Positions 36,380 to 48,106 of a stretch of DNA of 64,000 nt are shown piece after piece. The position numbers were made by a program, and so were the translations under genes. The notes beneath the pieces were generated by a model. The model saw only the letters and a program-made list of their open reading frames with translations. It had not been told where the DNA came from and did not search any database. Every line of letters begins with the position of its first letter. Position 1 is the first letter of the stretch. Origin of the DNA: Siphonodentalium dalli (lineage: Eukaryota; Mollusca; Scaphopoda; Gadilida; Siphonodentaliidae); contig CP136062.1 of the NCBI GenBank assembly GCA_032622095.1, positions 142,930,351 through 142,994,350 on the forward strand, given 5' to 3'.

Positions 36380-36552
36380 AACGATATGGAAACTGTCAGT
36401 ATACAGTGCCACCTGTCAGCCAGGAATGTCACAATCCAGACGGGAAGGTCGTGTAGCTGCAGAAAAAGTCATGGTCGAAGGAATGTGGTCGATTGCAATT
36501 GCATGGGTGCGCCGACAAATCGACTGATGTTGTCCGAGACACACCCGCCCAC
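36380..36552 (+). CDS. Candidate cysteine-rich exon
   Basis: Preceded by ACCCAAAACAG (a weak acceptor, little pyrimidine tract) and followed by a strong donor GTAAGTAT. The open frame includes QCHLSARNVTIQTG, RSCSCRKSHGRRN and VVDCNCMGAPTN: two C-x-C pairs and a leading Cys, reminiscent of short extracellular Cys modules such as VWC-like domains. No neighbouring exon on the plus strand is convincing, so this may be a real exon of an otherwise unseen gene or chance. It lies downstream of, and on the opposite strand to, the Pif-like gene. Confidence 0.3.
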
Positions 36553-38930
36553 GTAAGTATCAGCGATATGCAGCTGTAGTCTTCAGAAGCAATTATAAAA
36601 TGAAACCTGGAAGTACAAAAGCAGTATTTGAGGTCCACTTAGGAAACAGCAACATTACATGTTATATACAATTTAGCATAATTACATGCTATCGTCATTT
36701 CACAAGTGCAACCACAAACGTGGAATATATATATACCCCACCGCTCAGTTTAGAGAGTGGACAATACTAGATATTTTGATGGATGGAAAATGTTGATATT
36801 TTCTGTATCCAAGAACGTCCGTCACTCGGAGGAAATCAACAGATAAAGCCCATTGTATCCTTTCCCTTAAATGGACCTATCACTATTTTAAAGATATTCA
36901 AATCCAACTGTTTGGTGACAATACTGCATGTGAAGCAAAGGTGGAGAATCTTGCTAATTCCAACAAGGGAAATAACTCTGACAAATGGACGAAACCTGTA
37001 TATTTCGGTATCCTTTCTATTCGAGCTGTGCTATAGCCATGCCAAAAGCACAACTGAATATGATAATCCATGCCCAAGTTACAAGGTGAAATGTTCTTTC
37101 GGATACACATTTCCAAGTGAACAAAAGCTTCCTGCTAGAGCATCCCCTCTCTGTTGTTCTCGTGTTTGTATCATTACAATGTTGTATTTACATTTGTCAA
37201 TATGGAGTAAAAATTGTGTGGAAAGTTAAGCAATTTGGAAATATTCAGACAATAGTGTTGTGTAATTTTATTCGGTATACCTTTAGAGGGCATTTTGCTA
37301 TTGACCTCACCCGTTCGCAATACCCATGTGTCCTGCATGCATGTATATCATCAGGACGATCAGGACACATGCCGCGAGACCCCTTCGTCCATCTAATCAA
37401 CATTACCATCAATTGCGTGTTTCAAGTTGTGCGTTCCTTCACTGCTATATTTAGTGCTACCATATTCCACCAATATGCGTCCTTGTCGCTGCGGTTTACT
37501 CACCTCACCAACTAACCCTACTAGCCCCATCTTCCGTGGATCTGTGGACCCTATCACCAGTGGGCAGTGTGGTTTAGCCAACTTCGCCAACGGGGTCGTG
37601 TCTGCAAATGAATATTTCCACAATGCAATTGTCTATAATATATTAAAGTGACGTGAAAAATTCCGCTGGATTGCTCCGAACGGAATAAGACATACACATG
37701 CCAAAATAAGTTATATTCGTATATTGGAAAAAATTATTCTCTCCACTATGGAGGTGTTCAATTAATCAGTCTGGATGCATCCCAAAACTGAGTCAAATGA
37801 AAAATTCCAAAACCGAATATAACTCCTTTCATATGCGTGGGGAAATATTTTGTTCAGAGATACATTGACAAAGTTTTCCCCTTTCCTTTATCAAGTGGTC
37901 CACTCACCAGCTAAGCGTTTTGTTTTCTCTTTGTTTCCTGCAGATAAGTGGATGATGCTATTCAACATTGAAACTTTTATCGTCAGCCATGCCGAGATAT
38001 CCTATTAACAGAAAACACGTGTAAATAAATCAGATGAAGCTTAGTGAATATTGATCGTCGAAGCTACATTTATAAAGCACAAATCATATTTACATATTAT
38101 AATGTGTACATACACGTACCTTGGAAAATTGGAAACCAATATATAGAGGATCTACAATATGTCCCCAAATGGGACGCGAAACTAACATCGGCTTCTATAA
38201 GGATGCGATGACGTTTCACGTAACTATGCGTTGTTTACCCGCGTAAAGAAATAGTCCCATATAAATAAGGAATCTTTGGCGTATTTGATGCCGTATATTT
38301 AATGACATAACTTTTCAAACTCTTCATTAATTATAGTTTGTTGGAACAATATTAGAAGCCATAGTATTTTGAGATGTAGCGTACGGAATGTAAAAAGACG
38401 ACAAACCGGAAGTCAAATGTCACCTGGCACTATTTCCTGTTATTAAACGAACGTTTAATATCACAATTTATAGAATGGGTTTATTGAATGGAATAAGGGT
38501 AGGAGCATGTAATACAAATATATTGAAAATATACGACCAAAATACACTAAACATGTCGCATGTATACTAGTGTGTCATTTTCGAGATTGTCACGACCATG
38601 TTTGATGAAAAACTACAAAGACTCTCTCTATATTTAGTCATGCTACAGAAACCCATGGTCAGGTGGACTCTTTAGTTTGGTTTAAACATATCTTATTTAT
38701 AAATCCTCAAATAAAAACATAAAGCATACAGGTGGAATATTTGTTTCGATCAATTGTGGTACATTTATCCAGAGCATATATAACCCGTATATACGTACGT
38801 ATATGAGTATACTATTTATCTGGTAAGCATATAATATTTATCTGGTATTTGTCACATTTTATCGATCTTGATGTCATAACAAAATATAACATTTCTTGAC
38901 TTATAGTTGATGCTGAGCATTTTGAGAAGC
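36553..38930. other. Stretch without a supported gene
   Basis: It contains a 148-codon ORF (36783-37229) and smaller ones at 37117-37650. None has a recognisable domain or splice-site support. Sequence between 37660 and 38930 is AT-rich and featureless to my eye. Confidence 0.45.
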
Positions 38931-39391
38931 TTAACCCTTTCTATAACTGAAGGTTTGTTTCGGCGCCATGCAGTTTGATGCTAATAAACTTACTACACCT
39001 GACAGCGTAAGATGAATTGTTCGGAACCGCCCGAACGTAGCCCACGCACTGATTGTTCCAGATCCAGGATGGATAGCTACCCGATATGACCCAATTCCAA
39101 GTCTCGACGGACATGCCCCTTCGCCAAAGAGTTCGTAGAACTTGTTACTTCCGCGAATCGACTGATGCACCAGAAATTTCATTCTAAATCCCCATTTTTT
39201 CGAAAACTCCATTCCGCTTAGCATCCAGATCTTGATGGAGCTGCTGACTCCTAACCGGGCTGAATATGATGGGTCGGCAGATCCGCCATTGCTGATAATT
39301 GAGATGTCAGATGATAACATGGCTGCCACACTGGGCGTATGGGTAGATCGGCTGAATGATAATTTGAAGAGAGCAGGACACTCTTTCGTGG
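38931..39391 (-). CDS. Terminal exon of Pif-like gene: LamG-like region
   Basis: On the minus strand the acceptor TTATAATTACAG precedes an open frame of 153 codons ending at TAA (38931-38933). In phase with the exon at 41310-41459 it starts TKECPALFKLSF. It continues with a GGSADPSYSARLGVSSSIKI stretch, then WMLSGMEFSKKWGFRMKF, GIGSYRVAIHPGSGTISAW and HLTLSGVV. Alternating beta-strand-like segments, a SGxxFxxxWxF element and only two cysteines fit a laminin-G/concanavalin-A-like fold of the type found at the C-terminal side of Pif/BMSP shell-matrix proteins (family knowledge; assignment inferred). The product would be secreted and bind matrix. The stop lies directly after an SYRKG tail. The first exons are missing, so the N-terminal domains are unknown. 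Confidence 0.55.
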
Positions 39392-41309
39392 CTGTAATTA
39401 TAACATAGAATTAAAGGCCCACTTAATGTGTGAGTTCAGAATATTTCAATGCAGAATCAGTGTTATTAACCCTTTACCCAACAAACCGGCCAAAAACGTC
39501 AAATAAAGCTGCAACAGCCTAAATTATCTTGGGTCTGTCTCAATAAAACCATACAAATATGGATATCATTGGAACCGGCTCATTGACCACATTGTGATGG
39601 TTACAGTTATGCCCTGTGCCAATGCATTCTCTTATATATGCGAGTCGACCATAGGTCGCCTCGCATATATAAGAGAATGCATTGGCCTAAAAAATAATTG
39701 TTTTTAACACTTTTTACCATTTTTTTTTACATTCTTTAACAATTTTATAATTTTTAATGTGTTAAGCCAATGCATTCTCTTATATATGCGAGGCGACCTA
39801 TGGTCGACTCGCATATATAAGAGAATGCATTGGCACAGGGCCGTTCTGTTGGGTAAAGGGTTAACTATTGTTGGCATGAATTAAAACAAAAAAATAGATA
39901 TTCCACCAGGATACAGAACAGCTGTGTCATAAGAGGGGTCCACCAAGTGATAGAGATTCTCAGATTCACCCAAGACTTTCCCTTTATTTACCCAGAATTC
40001 ATCAAAATTCAAAACTAGGAGTGAGGGTTATTCCCCTTCAATAAAGAATAATAGACTGGCACTACAATCCAGATCAAAATTAAGCACTCAGAAGACATGT
40101 CGGTACCTCCACGAAAACAACGTGTTCACATTTTAATTGACGGATATGTTGACAATACAATGTTTTTGGAGCTTCCTCTTTCAAATAGTATAAAATATGT
40201 TGTACATAATGGGATTTGGGGATTGGAACGTTAAGTGGGCCTTTAAATGAAAAAATTACTCAATGTGCAATCATCGCCAGTACACAGCACCACGTTCATT
40301 CAAAAGTTTGGAGCTGTGGAAAATCTATTTAAAAGGCATCAATGCAATAAACGTCATTGTCATATTCACCTCATGTATGTTATCGACACCGAATAAATGT
40401 TACAGTCTGCAGATTACAAGGAACTAAATTATATTGAGTTATCGTTCTGGAAAAAGTACATGGACACTAATCCACGGGTTAAGAAATCCCTGGCAGCTAA
40501 TTGGTGTATTATCTTCAGAAAATTAAATGCATTAGATTTAAAAATATGCATTTCCCGATCAGATCATGTGGATACTGAATATGAATTTGGGATGAGAAAT
40601 GATATAGGGGTAAGTGACTTTTTGTTTACTAAATTTGCTGCTGAACTAATGGTAGTTATGAAAGCGGGGAAATATGAACTGGAAAAGCTCACGTATCTCG
40701 AATATTTTTTTTCAATTCAACAATTCAAATTATGTCCCAGGTTTGGTTCTTCCAGAATTGAAGTGAAAATTGTACCAATTAATCGAATCCTGCGCGTGTT
40801 GTGACAGAATGTTAACACGTCGGCCTATGGGAAATAATTAGTTGCTTGTAACCTACACAGGTGGGTCGAATGCCGTCCTGGTAATAAGACCCAACTTTTA
40901 TCATTTCTCCGAGATAAAGTATGCTGTACACAGGAAAACTTCTCAATTCGAGTACAATCATGGCTCCCAAGTAATGTCTCACCTACACGATCGACATATA
41001 CTCGTTTGTGAAAAAAACTTGCAGTTGCAACGACGATATTTTTACCAGGATTAAAATAAAACATCTAACATAGAACTATAGGCCTCATTGAACTCGTTCG
41101 GTTGCCGATCTGTGTTTCTTGTTCTCTATATGTCTTCTGAACCGATGTTATATCAACAGGCTAGAGTACTCCAGGCCTTGGGAGTTCATTGTGTTCACGA
41201 TGGGTGTCTCACAAATGACCAAAAGTTATTTTTGTTTTGCCAACAAAATCCTTGACTGACAAAACACTTGTGCTTTGAACGACCATTACTATTTACTATT
41301 CATACTTAC
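39392..41309 (-). other. Intron of Pif-like gene
   Basis: It separates the last Cys-module exon from the terminal exon. It contains a piggyBac-like MITE (39470-39860). A 135-codon plus-strand ORF (40397-40804) lies here without family or splice support. Confidence 0.5.
39470..39860. mobile_element. piggyBac-like MITE, TTAA target duplication, copy 2
   Basis: TTAA at 39466-39469 and 39861-39864 flank CCCTTTACCCAACA and its complement. It is the same family as 10288-10666 in reverse orientation, including the GGCCTGTTG-side text and the nested module with 69-bp palindromes at 39618-39686 and 39766-39834. High similarity of the two copies suggests fairly recent movement. Confidence 0.85.
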
Positions 41310-41459
41310 CTATCGTGTTGATTGGTTCCCAGATCCGTGTGCACGAACAATGTTCTTGGCTGAACCCCAAACCAGGTGCGCATGCGAGAATGACGTCACC
41401 TCCAAACGGAAACTTTTTTCTGTAATACCGTGGGTTAGATGTTGCGACCAAGTCACATG
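41310..41459 (-). CDS. Pif-like gene, chitin-binding-like Cys module exon 2
   Basis: A 150-bp exon (50 codons, phase 1 at both ends) between acceptor TTCTATTTCAG and donor GTAAGTATG on the minus strand. It reads CDLVATSNPRYYRKKF, then ILACAPGLGFSQEHCSC, then TRIWEPINTI. Cys spacing is C-x24-C-x10-C-x-C, identical to the exon at 43152-43292. The CAPGxxFxxxxCxC core is typical of the second half of peritrophin-A-like chitin-binding domains in shell-matrix proteins. The central Cys pair of a canonical domain is absent. Spliced to 38931-39391 the frame stays open. Confidence 0.6.
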   Translation of the reverse strand, partial: HVTWSQHLTHGITEKSFRLEVTSFSHAHLVWGSAKNIVRAHGSGNQSTR

Positions 41460-43151
41460 CTGAAATAGAAAGCAGAACAAATAGTTTGTCAGGTACAATA
41501 CAGGGTTTATATGTGTTACAGTTGTGTTACATAGCGTGGTGCAAGGCGAGATGAGATCAGTAACACCCGATGCGAAGCGGAGGGTGGTAAAGGTTCCGTC
41601 GAACGCTGTATCACGCTATACCACACGACTGGAGACACTGTATAACGTATTCACCATGTCGACAATTGAGACCGTTTGGAAACAAAGATATGGATACGAG
41701 CAGCTTGTTTACCGAATGCCAAAGCTGCAAACATACGCTTTTAATGAATGGTTTGCATGGATGGCGTGAAATCTGATCATATATTCTGATGTATCGATGT
41801 GAGGTTAAGTATATATAGCAAATGTAAAAATTGACAATAAAATGATTGCAACTGATAAAACTATCAAAATGTACTAACAATTGTATTGCAATGCGAGTTA
41901 TCCATACAACATTTGCAGCTTGGTGACGTCACGATTGTATCATATCATTGAACTGGGAATGATCGAAACTAACAACAGGTATATCGTAATGTGTTGCAAT
42001 AAGCAGAACGTGCGGTTAATATATAGTATAATGCACATTTTTGTTATAGATGTCAAATCGCCCGTTGATCAACTTTTGAGTTTTTCTAATTTCTACAGCA
42101 GTCGATATCTATTGTTGTGTGATGGATTTAGTTTGGGAATGGTGACAAATTTATTTACAAAAATATACACTTTTTGATTCGAAGCGGAATAAAATATAGC
42201 TCTGTTTGAAGTTACTCGCGTGTTATATTGACAGACTTCCCGTTCAATCTTCAGTCATTGCGACTAATTTACAAGAAGAATAACTCTATTTGCAACACTA
42301 TCTTAAATTGTGCTTAATATTCATTGCTAAATGTTCAATTTCCATTAGATCGCAATTCTATTAGATCTATAATTGAACGAATGTGATGGGAGGATATAAT
42401 GACATATAATATCAGAACTATACTCCCACACCAAAGGCTTACATTATTTGGATAAAAAGTTCTTATTTCATAGATGTCACAGGCATCTCGGAAAAATGAA
42501 CCAGTCAAACAGACCTAAACCACAAACTATCGTCATGCCTCTAAACAGGCCATTAATGAAATCAGTGTTTTAGAGAATTGATTGAAAACCTATCCTTCTG
42601 TCAACTCCGTTTTCCACCAAATTAAACAGTTAGTTAAAATGATTCAATGCCGGTCATTTTGCCTAGAATAATTGTAGTCTAATCTGAGTCCAATAGGAGT
42701 GAGTATCAATTTGATTACTACATGTCTCGTTTTAACGTGTTTTGATTGTTTGTCACACTGAGCCTAGCAATAATCGCCAATTATAAAGAGCGCCCATGAT
42801 TCTGTCGTCCAACATCGGCAGATATAATAAAGAGCGTTCCCAATTATGCAGTTTTGTGCAAATTTTCGACATTATACGTATGAATAATTTTGTGGATTTT
42901 CAGGATGTCTGTGTGATACGAATGATTGTGATTGCGAGTATTTTTTTTCATTTTCTTTTGCCTGGTAAGCGGAACATTGAGTTAGTAATTATGTATTATG
43001 ACGCAATAATCGGACCGTGGATCTTTAAGACCAGGCAGTTGTTCTTGAACCAGTGCGTGTTTAATGCGATGTGTCCGTCCAATGTGGTACATACAAGTCC
43101 AACGAACGTGTTCACACAGCAGTACTATATGCTAATGGGATCTATACATAC
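41460..43151 (-). other. Intron of Pif-like gene
   Basis: Non-coding sequence between the two Cys-module exons. It holds the CGCTCTTTAT motif pair at 42783-42839. No other element recognised. Confidence 0.5.
42783..42840 (-). repeat. Paired AAACGCTCTTTAT motif (reverse orientation)
   Basis: ATAAAGAGCGCCCATGATTC with GTCGTCCAACATCGG, then GATATAATAAAGAGCGTTCC 43 bp on. It matches the pair at 19367 in order. Confidence 0.6.
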
Positions 43152-43292
43152 CTTGTGACCTCATTTGGCCACACCCACACGTTTCCATGGTGAATAGTGT
43201 CCCGGGAGCGCATGGCATTCGACGCCAGGTTCCGTTATCATTCTGCTCGTAGTCAGATGGTGACGCTGCCACCGAGCGCTTGTCGCATGATG
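43152..43292 (-). CDS. Pif-like gene, chitin-binding-like Cys module exon 1
   Basis: A 141-bp exon (47 codons, phase 1 at both ends) between acceptor GAATATTTCAG and donor GTATGTATAG on the minus strand. It reads SCDKRSVAASPSDYEQ, GTWRRMPCAPGTLFTM and ETCGCGQMRSQ. Cys spacing C-x24-C-x10-C-x-C matches the next exon exactly, so the two exons look like a duplicated symmetric module. In Pif/BMSP-type proteins such modules follow VWA domains. No VWA exon is seen within the remaining 20 kb upstream, which is mostly transposons. A (GA)n tract starts 29 bp beyond the acceptor. Confidence 0.6.
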
Positions 43293-43320
43293 CTGAAATA
43301 TTCACAAACAAAAACCCCGT

Positions 43321-43451
<131 letters not shown>

Positions 43452-43463
43452 ATTATGCCTAAC

Positions 43464-43649
43464 AATCATTGAACTATTCCTTCGCCAGCCTTGGGAATTG
43501 GTGTACTTTACCAAAAATCAGGGAACGATTGCAACAATATGATTGTGCTCTAAATCTTATTAGAGCACAATCCCATTGTTGCAATCGTTCCCTGATTTTT
43601 GGTAAAGCACACCAATTTCCAAGGCTGGCGAAGGAATAGTTCAATGATT
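43464..43649. repeat. Long near-perfect hairpin, 90-bp arms, 6-nt loop
   Basis: 43464-43553 and 43560-43649 are reverse complements with only a few mismatches, for example CTTTACCAAAAATCAGGGAA against TTCCCTGATTTTTGGTAAAG. Its centre motif GATTGTGCTCTAA recurs in the inverted repeat at 43853-43955. Confidence 0.85.
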
Positions 43650-43852
43650 ATCCCATTAATTGTTAGTCACCCGCAACTCATAACAAACAAATCGCACGGG
43701 CGCTTCAAAGTGGGAACAGTCCGTGTTGTTTCGGACATATCTATTCACATTCAGTTCATGTTAATCACGTTTTTGGGCGTGGCTAACCGGCTATTGTGCC
43801 CAATCGCGGCCAGCGCACGGCAAATTTCCAGTTTATGGCATTATGTGTGATC

Positions 43853-43955
43853 AATTGTGCTCTAAGTCGGTCAGAGCACGCGAATTGTTCTTCACCAGAA
43901 TAAATCTCGTCTCCGACTCGATTGATTCTGGTAAAGAACAATTATTGTGCTCTAA
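43853..43955. repeat. Inverted repeat sharing the ATTGTGCTCTAA motif
   Basis: GAATTGTTCTTCACCAGAAT pairs with ATTCTGGTAAAGAACAATT, and AATTGTGCTCTAA occurs at both outer edges. Together with 43464-43649 it may mark the two ends of one small element of about 0.5 kb. Confidence 0.6.
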
Positions 43956-44699
43956 CCATTACTTAATGATCGTATAATACTGCATGTTAATCCTACCAAT
44001 GGAATTTGTGTATCGATCCGCGTGTTCCATCGAATCTATATTTAGCGACTGACACAATCGGGCACGTGATCTTGTTTTGTTTCTATTCTTAGCTTTTGTA
44101 AACAAACTCCCAACGTGTCTCTTCTAGCTGTCAGGTCTTTGCGACCCGACGGGATAAATGCCGTCGCTGTGCGACTCTCGTTACATATATATATACAAAA
44201 TTTAACTGATGACATATATACACATGCAATATAATTTAACTTTTCGAAACAGCCCGTGAGAAGGCTCGTTTGAAGGTAGTTGTTTATTAACTTAGATAAG
44301 CTCGTCCATCAAAGTGCGGATATATAGGCCGATCTAATTATTTAAGTGATAATCAAAATAACGGGCGAACTGATGACTTTCCAGTCACATACCGAAGACC
44401 GAAGAATAGTTCATGAAGCACTATCTATAAATAAATTGTGGGAATAATATACTGAAAGACAATATGTTTAAGACATATATATATGGGATGATGTGAACTT
44501 CTGCATCGAAGCATCCACAAAAGCAATATGTTAAGAGGGTGTCTTCCGATATTATATATACGTTAATGAAGTATCCGATATGATATCATCATCATAAAAC
44601 TTAGGCAGAACATAGGATTAAAATAAACCCCACACATCGCTTGAAAATACGATATTCATCACGCAACAGTTCAATTTGCATTGGGATATATACACCCGC

Positions 44700-45790
44700 C
44701 TAGGCAGCACGCAAGGAATGTATCGCTATTCGTGTTGTCAAGAAAGGTAAAAGTTTCAATTCCAAATATGTCAATCAGTGAATACCAAAATGTGTTCGTA
44801 CCATCTGTGCAATCTCAGATGTACACTCGAGATACCTAGCTATGAAACAAGAGATTTGAATATGTTTGGTTGCAGCGACTGCATTGAGCGTCATTGTCGT
44901 TTTGGTCAAAATATTGGCCATCTTGATACAGATTGGGAAATACTCAGGTTCTTCGAGAGAGAGCTGCCAAAGTTTCCACAGTGACTGATTGTCGTGTTTT
45001 ACCTTGAAGAGGAATGATAGAGAATCGTCTCTCTGATCACTCTGACTCACTTCGCGTGAGTAGTGAGCAGAGAGACACTCTCTGATAATTCTCTTCCAAG
45101 TGGACTGAATGGGGAAGAACCCCGTTTCCGTAAAATATGGAAGATAATGGTATATATAAGTTGAATTTATGGAGAGTATCAGAGATATCTTTTAGAAATC
45201 CTGTCATCGGGCGACCGTATATTCGATTACCATGATAATTGAATAAGAATACATCGAGAGCTGCTCTGTGATTCCGTGGTAAGTTAACCAGTGTTCCAAG
45301 AAACAATAATTTTCTCCGCTGAATATCGTACTCAATAGGGAGAAGTCCGAGTAGTGATAGGGATAATATTGTAATACTGCGTTTCGGAATGCGCTGTAAA
45401 TTATTAACACACATTCGGTAAGCGCGTTCTATAACGTTGTATACTGCGTATGTGACAAATCCCACCATGATTTACAACCATAAAGAGCTTTGGGAATAAC
45501 GATATTCTTAAGAATCTTTAGGTTGGTTAAAGGAGAGAACTCGGTTGTAACTGGTGAGCGTGACAAGCTGAGAAGAAGACTTTGCGTAGCATATAAGTAG
45601 CCTTCTCAACTGTTGGGTTCTGTTGACCAGTGGAGCTCTGAATAATACCCAGATGAGAGACTTTTTATACGTTGGAGATATGTCTGGGTCCGAGCTCCCA
45701 TGGTCTATCCTCAGTGCATGTGACGCCGGTTTTGGGAGGTACCAAATACAACAACTTTGCTTCTCTAGTGTGAGAACTCGAAGCGCCACT
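44700..45790 (-). pseudogene. LINE fragment (second clade): RT thumb to C-terminal zinc region
   Basis: Read on the minus strand through several frameshifts: VVVFGTSQN and SPLTNLKILKNIVIPKALYG (45690-45490), ERAYRMCVNNLQRIPKRS, ILSLSLLGLLPIEYDIQRRK, LLFLGTLVNLPRNHRAALDV (45440-45270), and a degraded CSRCNQTYSNLLFH zinc motif near 44890. The text 'A-R-MCVxxLQ-PRRT...SLLGL-PLE' is typical of CR1/L2-like ORF2 after the RT. It differs from the LINE at 46640-50340 and may be the 3' half of the element whose RT lies at 50727-51176. Confidence 0.75.
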
Positions 45791-45802
45791 TTAAACTATA
45801 TA

Positions 45803-46592
45803 CCTTACTCGTATTTTTACTATTTTTCGCGCATCCTTCGGTGCGCGAATTTTAAACTGAACGAAAAATAGTACGACTCTGAATTTAAAAAACACGACAG
45901 AGAAAATAAAGAGTTATGTCGATGAGTTACATATACATTACGAAACGTTGGATACTTCATAGACAATTACGCCTATACATGTATACATTATAGGCCTATG
46001 TTATAGTCGGTCAACCTATATCAAAAATGCAAAACCATTACCCAAAGCCAAACGACGTACAAATAATGGTAACATCGACAATCAATTTATGATTGAAATG
46101 CTTGTAACAAATTCACATAATCTAGATTGTATGTGCAAGAAAGCACCCCGTCCACCACCCTGGCGTGACAGCGTGACCATAATTAGCTATGTCATCACAA
46201 CCCACAACCAAGTGTTGATTTTTCTGAAGTCCGTTGCCTTCGCGGTTGTGTTTTTCTGTTTTCGAGTTCATAGCATTTATCTGCAGTCCATAACTGCATG
46301 CAGTCAATATCAATGTCATTATTTGAAGCATATAAACATCCATCATCGCAACAAAATGATAGGGCAGTTATGTTTTACACGTTGTAAATCCATTGTGATC
46401 ATGTTTATTATGTATGTGTATCTTCAGAAACGAATGAGAGCTGAAAGCACATGTGATAAGATCCAAGACTTTTACGAAAATATTTTTGTCAGTTTTGAAT
46501 TCGCGCAGATAGATGCGCGAATTTAAAGTGCGCGAATTCAAAACTGAGCGAAAAATAGTACTGCGCGAATTTAAATACGAGTAAGGTATGTG
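45803..46592. mobile_element. MITE inserted in a LINE, TA-flanked, CCTTACTCGTATTT ends
   Basis: The left CCTTACTCGTATTTTTACTA and right ...AATTTAAATACGAGTAAGG form a TIR, each followed inward by TTCGCGC and CTGAACGAAAAATAGTAC-type segments. A TA dinucleotide borders both ends, as in Tc1/mariner-like elements. The interior ORF of 145 codons (46089-46526) has no recognisable domain. Confidence 0.65.
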
Positions 46593-47119
46593 ACATATAT
46601 GTTCAGGAGTCTAACGGAGACCTCCGTCTGTGAATGAGAGAATAGTTAGATAGATAGATAGTTTAATAACATAAAACGTCCACACGAGACCGATGTCAAA
46701 ATAACAAATATATATAACAATGTCAACAATGATTCAACATAATACATATACTGCAGTAACTATTTCATTATTATATCAGCAGAATCTGACCTTTCTTTGA
46801 AAAATGTCCGGACCATGTTGCAGATTATGTGGCATGTATGAGGCTCGTTATTTTGCATTATGTATTGGAATTTTTGGCCTTCATTCAATCCAATAAATTT
46901 ATCACTCATCATCCCTATCTCATAAAAGAAGTGTTTACGCATCTTATCATATGTGTTGCAGCGCTTAAGGAAGTGTTCTTCATTCTCAACCTCCATGTTA
47001 CATTTCCTACAAATTCTTTCATCAAGTGACACTTTTGGCTGTTTATGGCGACCCTTTTCAATTTCCAAGTTATGATTACTAATTCTTAGTTTACAAAACA
47101 TAATTTTTGTGTCGATATT

Positions 47120-47983
47120 CTAGACAATATTAAGATAAGGTTCTTGTGTATAATGTTGTTTGACTACACGGTACGTCCTTAACATATTCGCGCCCGAACA
47201 TTTGTCATCGTTGAAAATATCAGTTTTATAATTCTCTATGTGGCTTTCTTTCAATTTGATTTTAATGTCATTTATCTGTTTGTGAATTGAGGCATTGGGA
47301 ACAATTTCATTTAATTTTGGAATGCCGAGTCTCACTGATTCATGTTCAGGGATGACAAATTCATCACTGGACATAGCTGCGGTATAGATGAGTGAATATG
47401 GATCTGATTCAGAAATTCGCTTGGTGTGTTTGATATCTCTGGATAGAGCATCGATCACTATCGGGTATCTCCCGAGCTCGGCCCTAACTGCATGGTTTGA
47501 CGCCTGTTTGCTAACTCCGAGTACAGACTTACAAAACTTTATGTGAGTAATTTCACACGGTATTGTGTTTAATCTGTTCAAATTTATATCTGAAGCCCAT
47601 ATCTCACATCCGTAAAGAATAATTGGCTTGATGAGTTTATCAAAGAGTTTAACCCACAAATCAACAGAGAACTTAGAATGTTCTCGAAGAGACTTTCTCA
47701 ACGAGAATACTGCCTTCATACATTTAAGTTGCATTTCAGCCTGTGCCTTCTTAAATGATCCATTGGCACAAAATTTTATACCTAGGTAGTTATACTCTTT
47801 TACGACATCTACTATAGTCCCATTTATGTAAAAAAAAAATGGCACATTTCGGGTGTATCCTTTTCGGAATACAATACATTTTGTTTTCTCAGTATTGACA
47901 CTTAGACAATTAACGCGCGTATATGCATCTAGTTTATTTAGACATTTTTGGAGACCATCTTTTGTGTCAGAGAACAAAACCAA
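47120..47983 (-). CDS. LINE ORF2 segment: RT catalytic DD box to connection domain
   Basis: The open frame starts around the FADDLVLFSDTKDG block, followed by LDAYTRVNCLSVNTEKTKC, NYLGIKFCANGSFKKAQAEM, DKLIKPIILYGCEIWASDIN and HAVRAELGRYPIVIDAL. It ends at TAG (after YLNIV) and resumes in the same frame as NIDTKIMFCKLRISNHNL into the zinc domain (46760-47101). This is the second of two nonsense codons in an otherwise open RT half, so this copy is disabled but young compared with the other LINE remnants. Confidence 0.85.
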   Translation of the reverse strand: MVLFSDTKDGLQKCLNKLDAYTRVNCLSVNTEKTKCIVFRKGYTRNVPFFFYINGTIVDVVKEYNYLGIKFCANGSFKKAQAEMQLKCMKAVFSLRKSLREHSKFSVDLWVKLFDKLIKPIILYGCEIWASDINLNRLNTIPCEITHIKFCKSVLGVSKQASNHAVRAELGRYPIVIDALSRDIKHTKRISESDPYSLIYTAAMSSDEFVIPEHESVRLGIPKLNEIVPNASIHKQINDIKIKLKESHIENYKTDIFNDDKCSGANMLRTYRVVKQHYTQEPYLNIV

Positions 47984-48106
47984 ATCGTCCGCAAAAATTA
48001 GATGACTTATCAGTTGATCTCCTAATCGGATAGGAGAACATGAGGGATCAAATTCATACCTTATATCATCAATGAATATTTTGAATAGTGTGGGTGATAT
48101 TATATA

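Noticed and set aside
36783-37229. 148-codon ORF starting MENVDIFCIQE
   Set aside because: The first residues look faintly like a LINE endonuclease start, but nothing after them fits and no other LINE sequence is adjacent.
40397-40804. 135-codon plus-strand ORF in the Pif-like intron
   Set aside because: No recognisable domain, no splice context and lying antisense in an intron. Length is only modestly above chance for AT-rich DNA.
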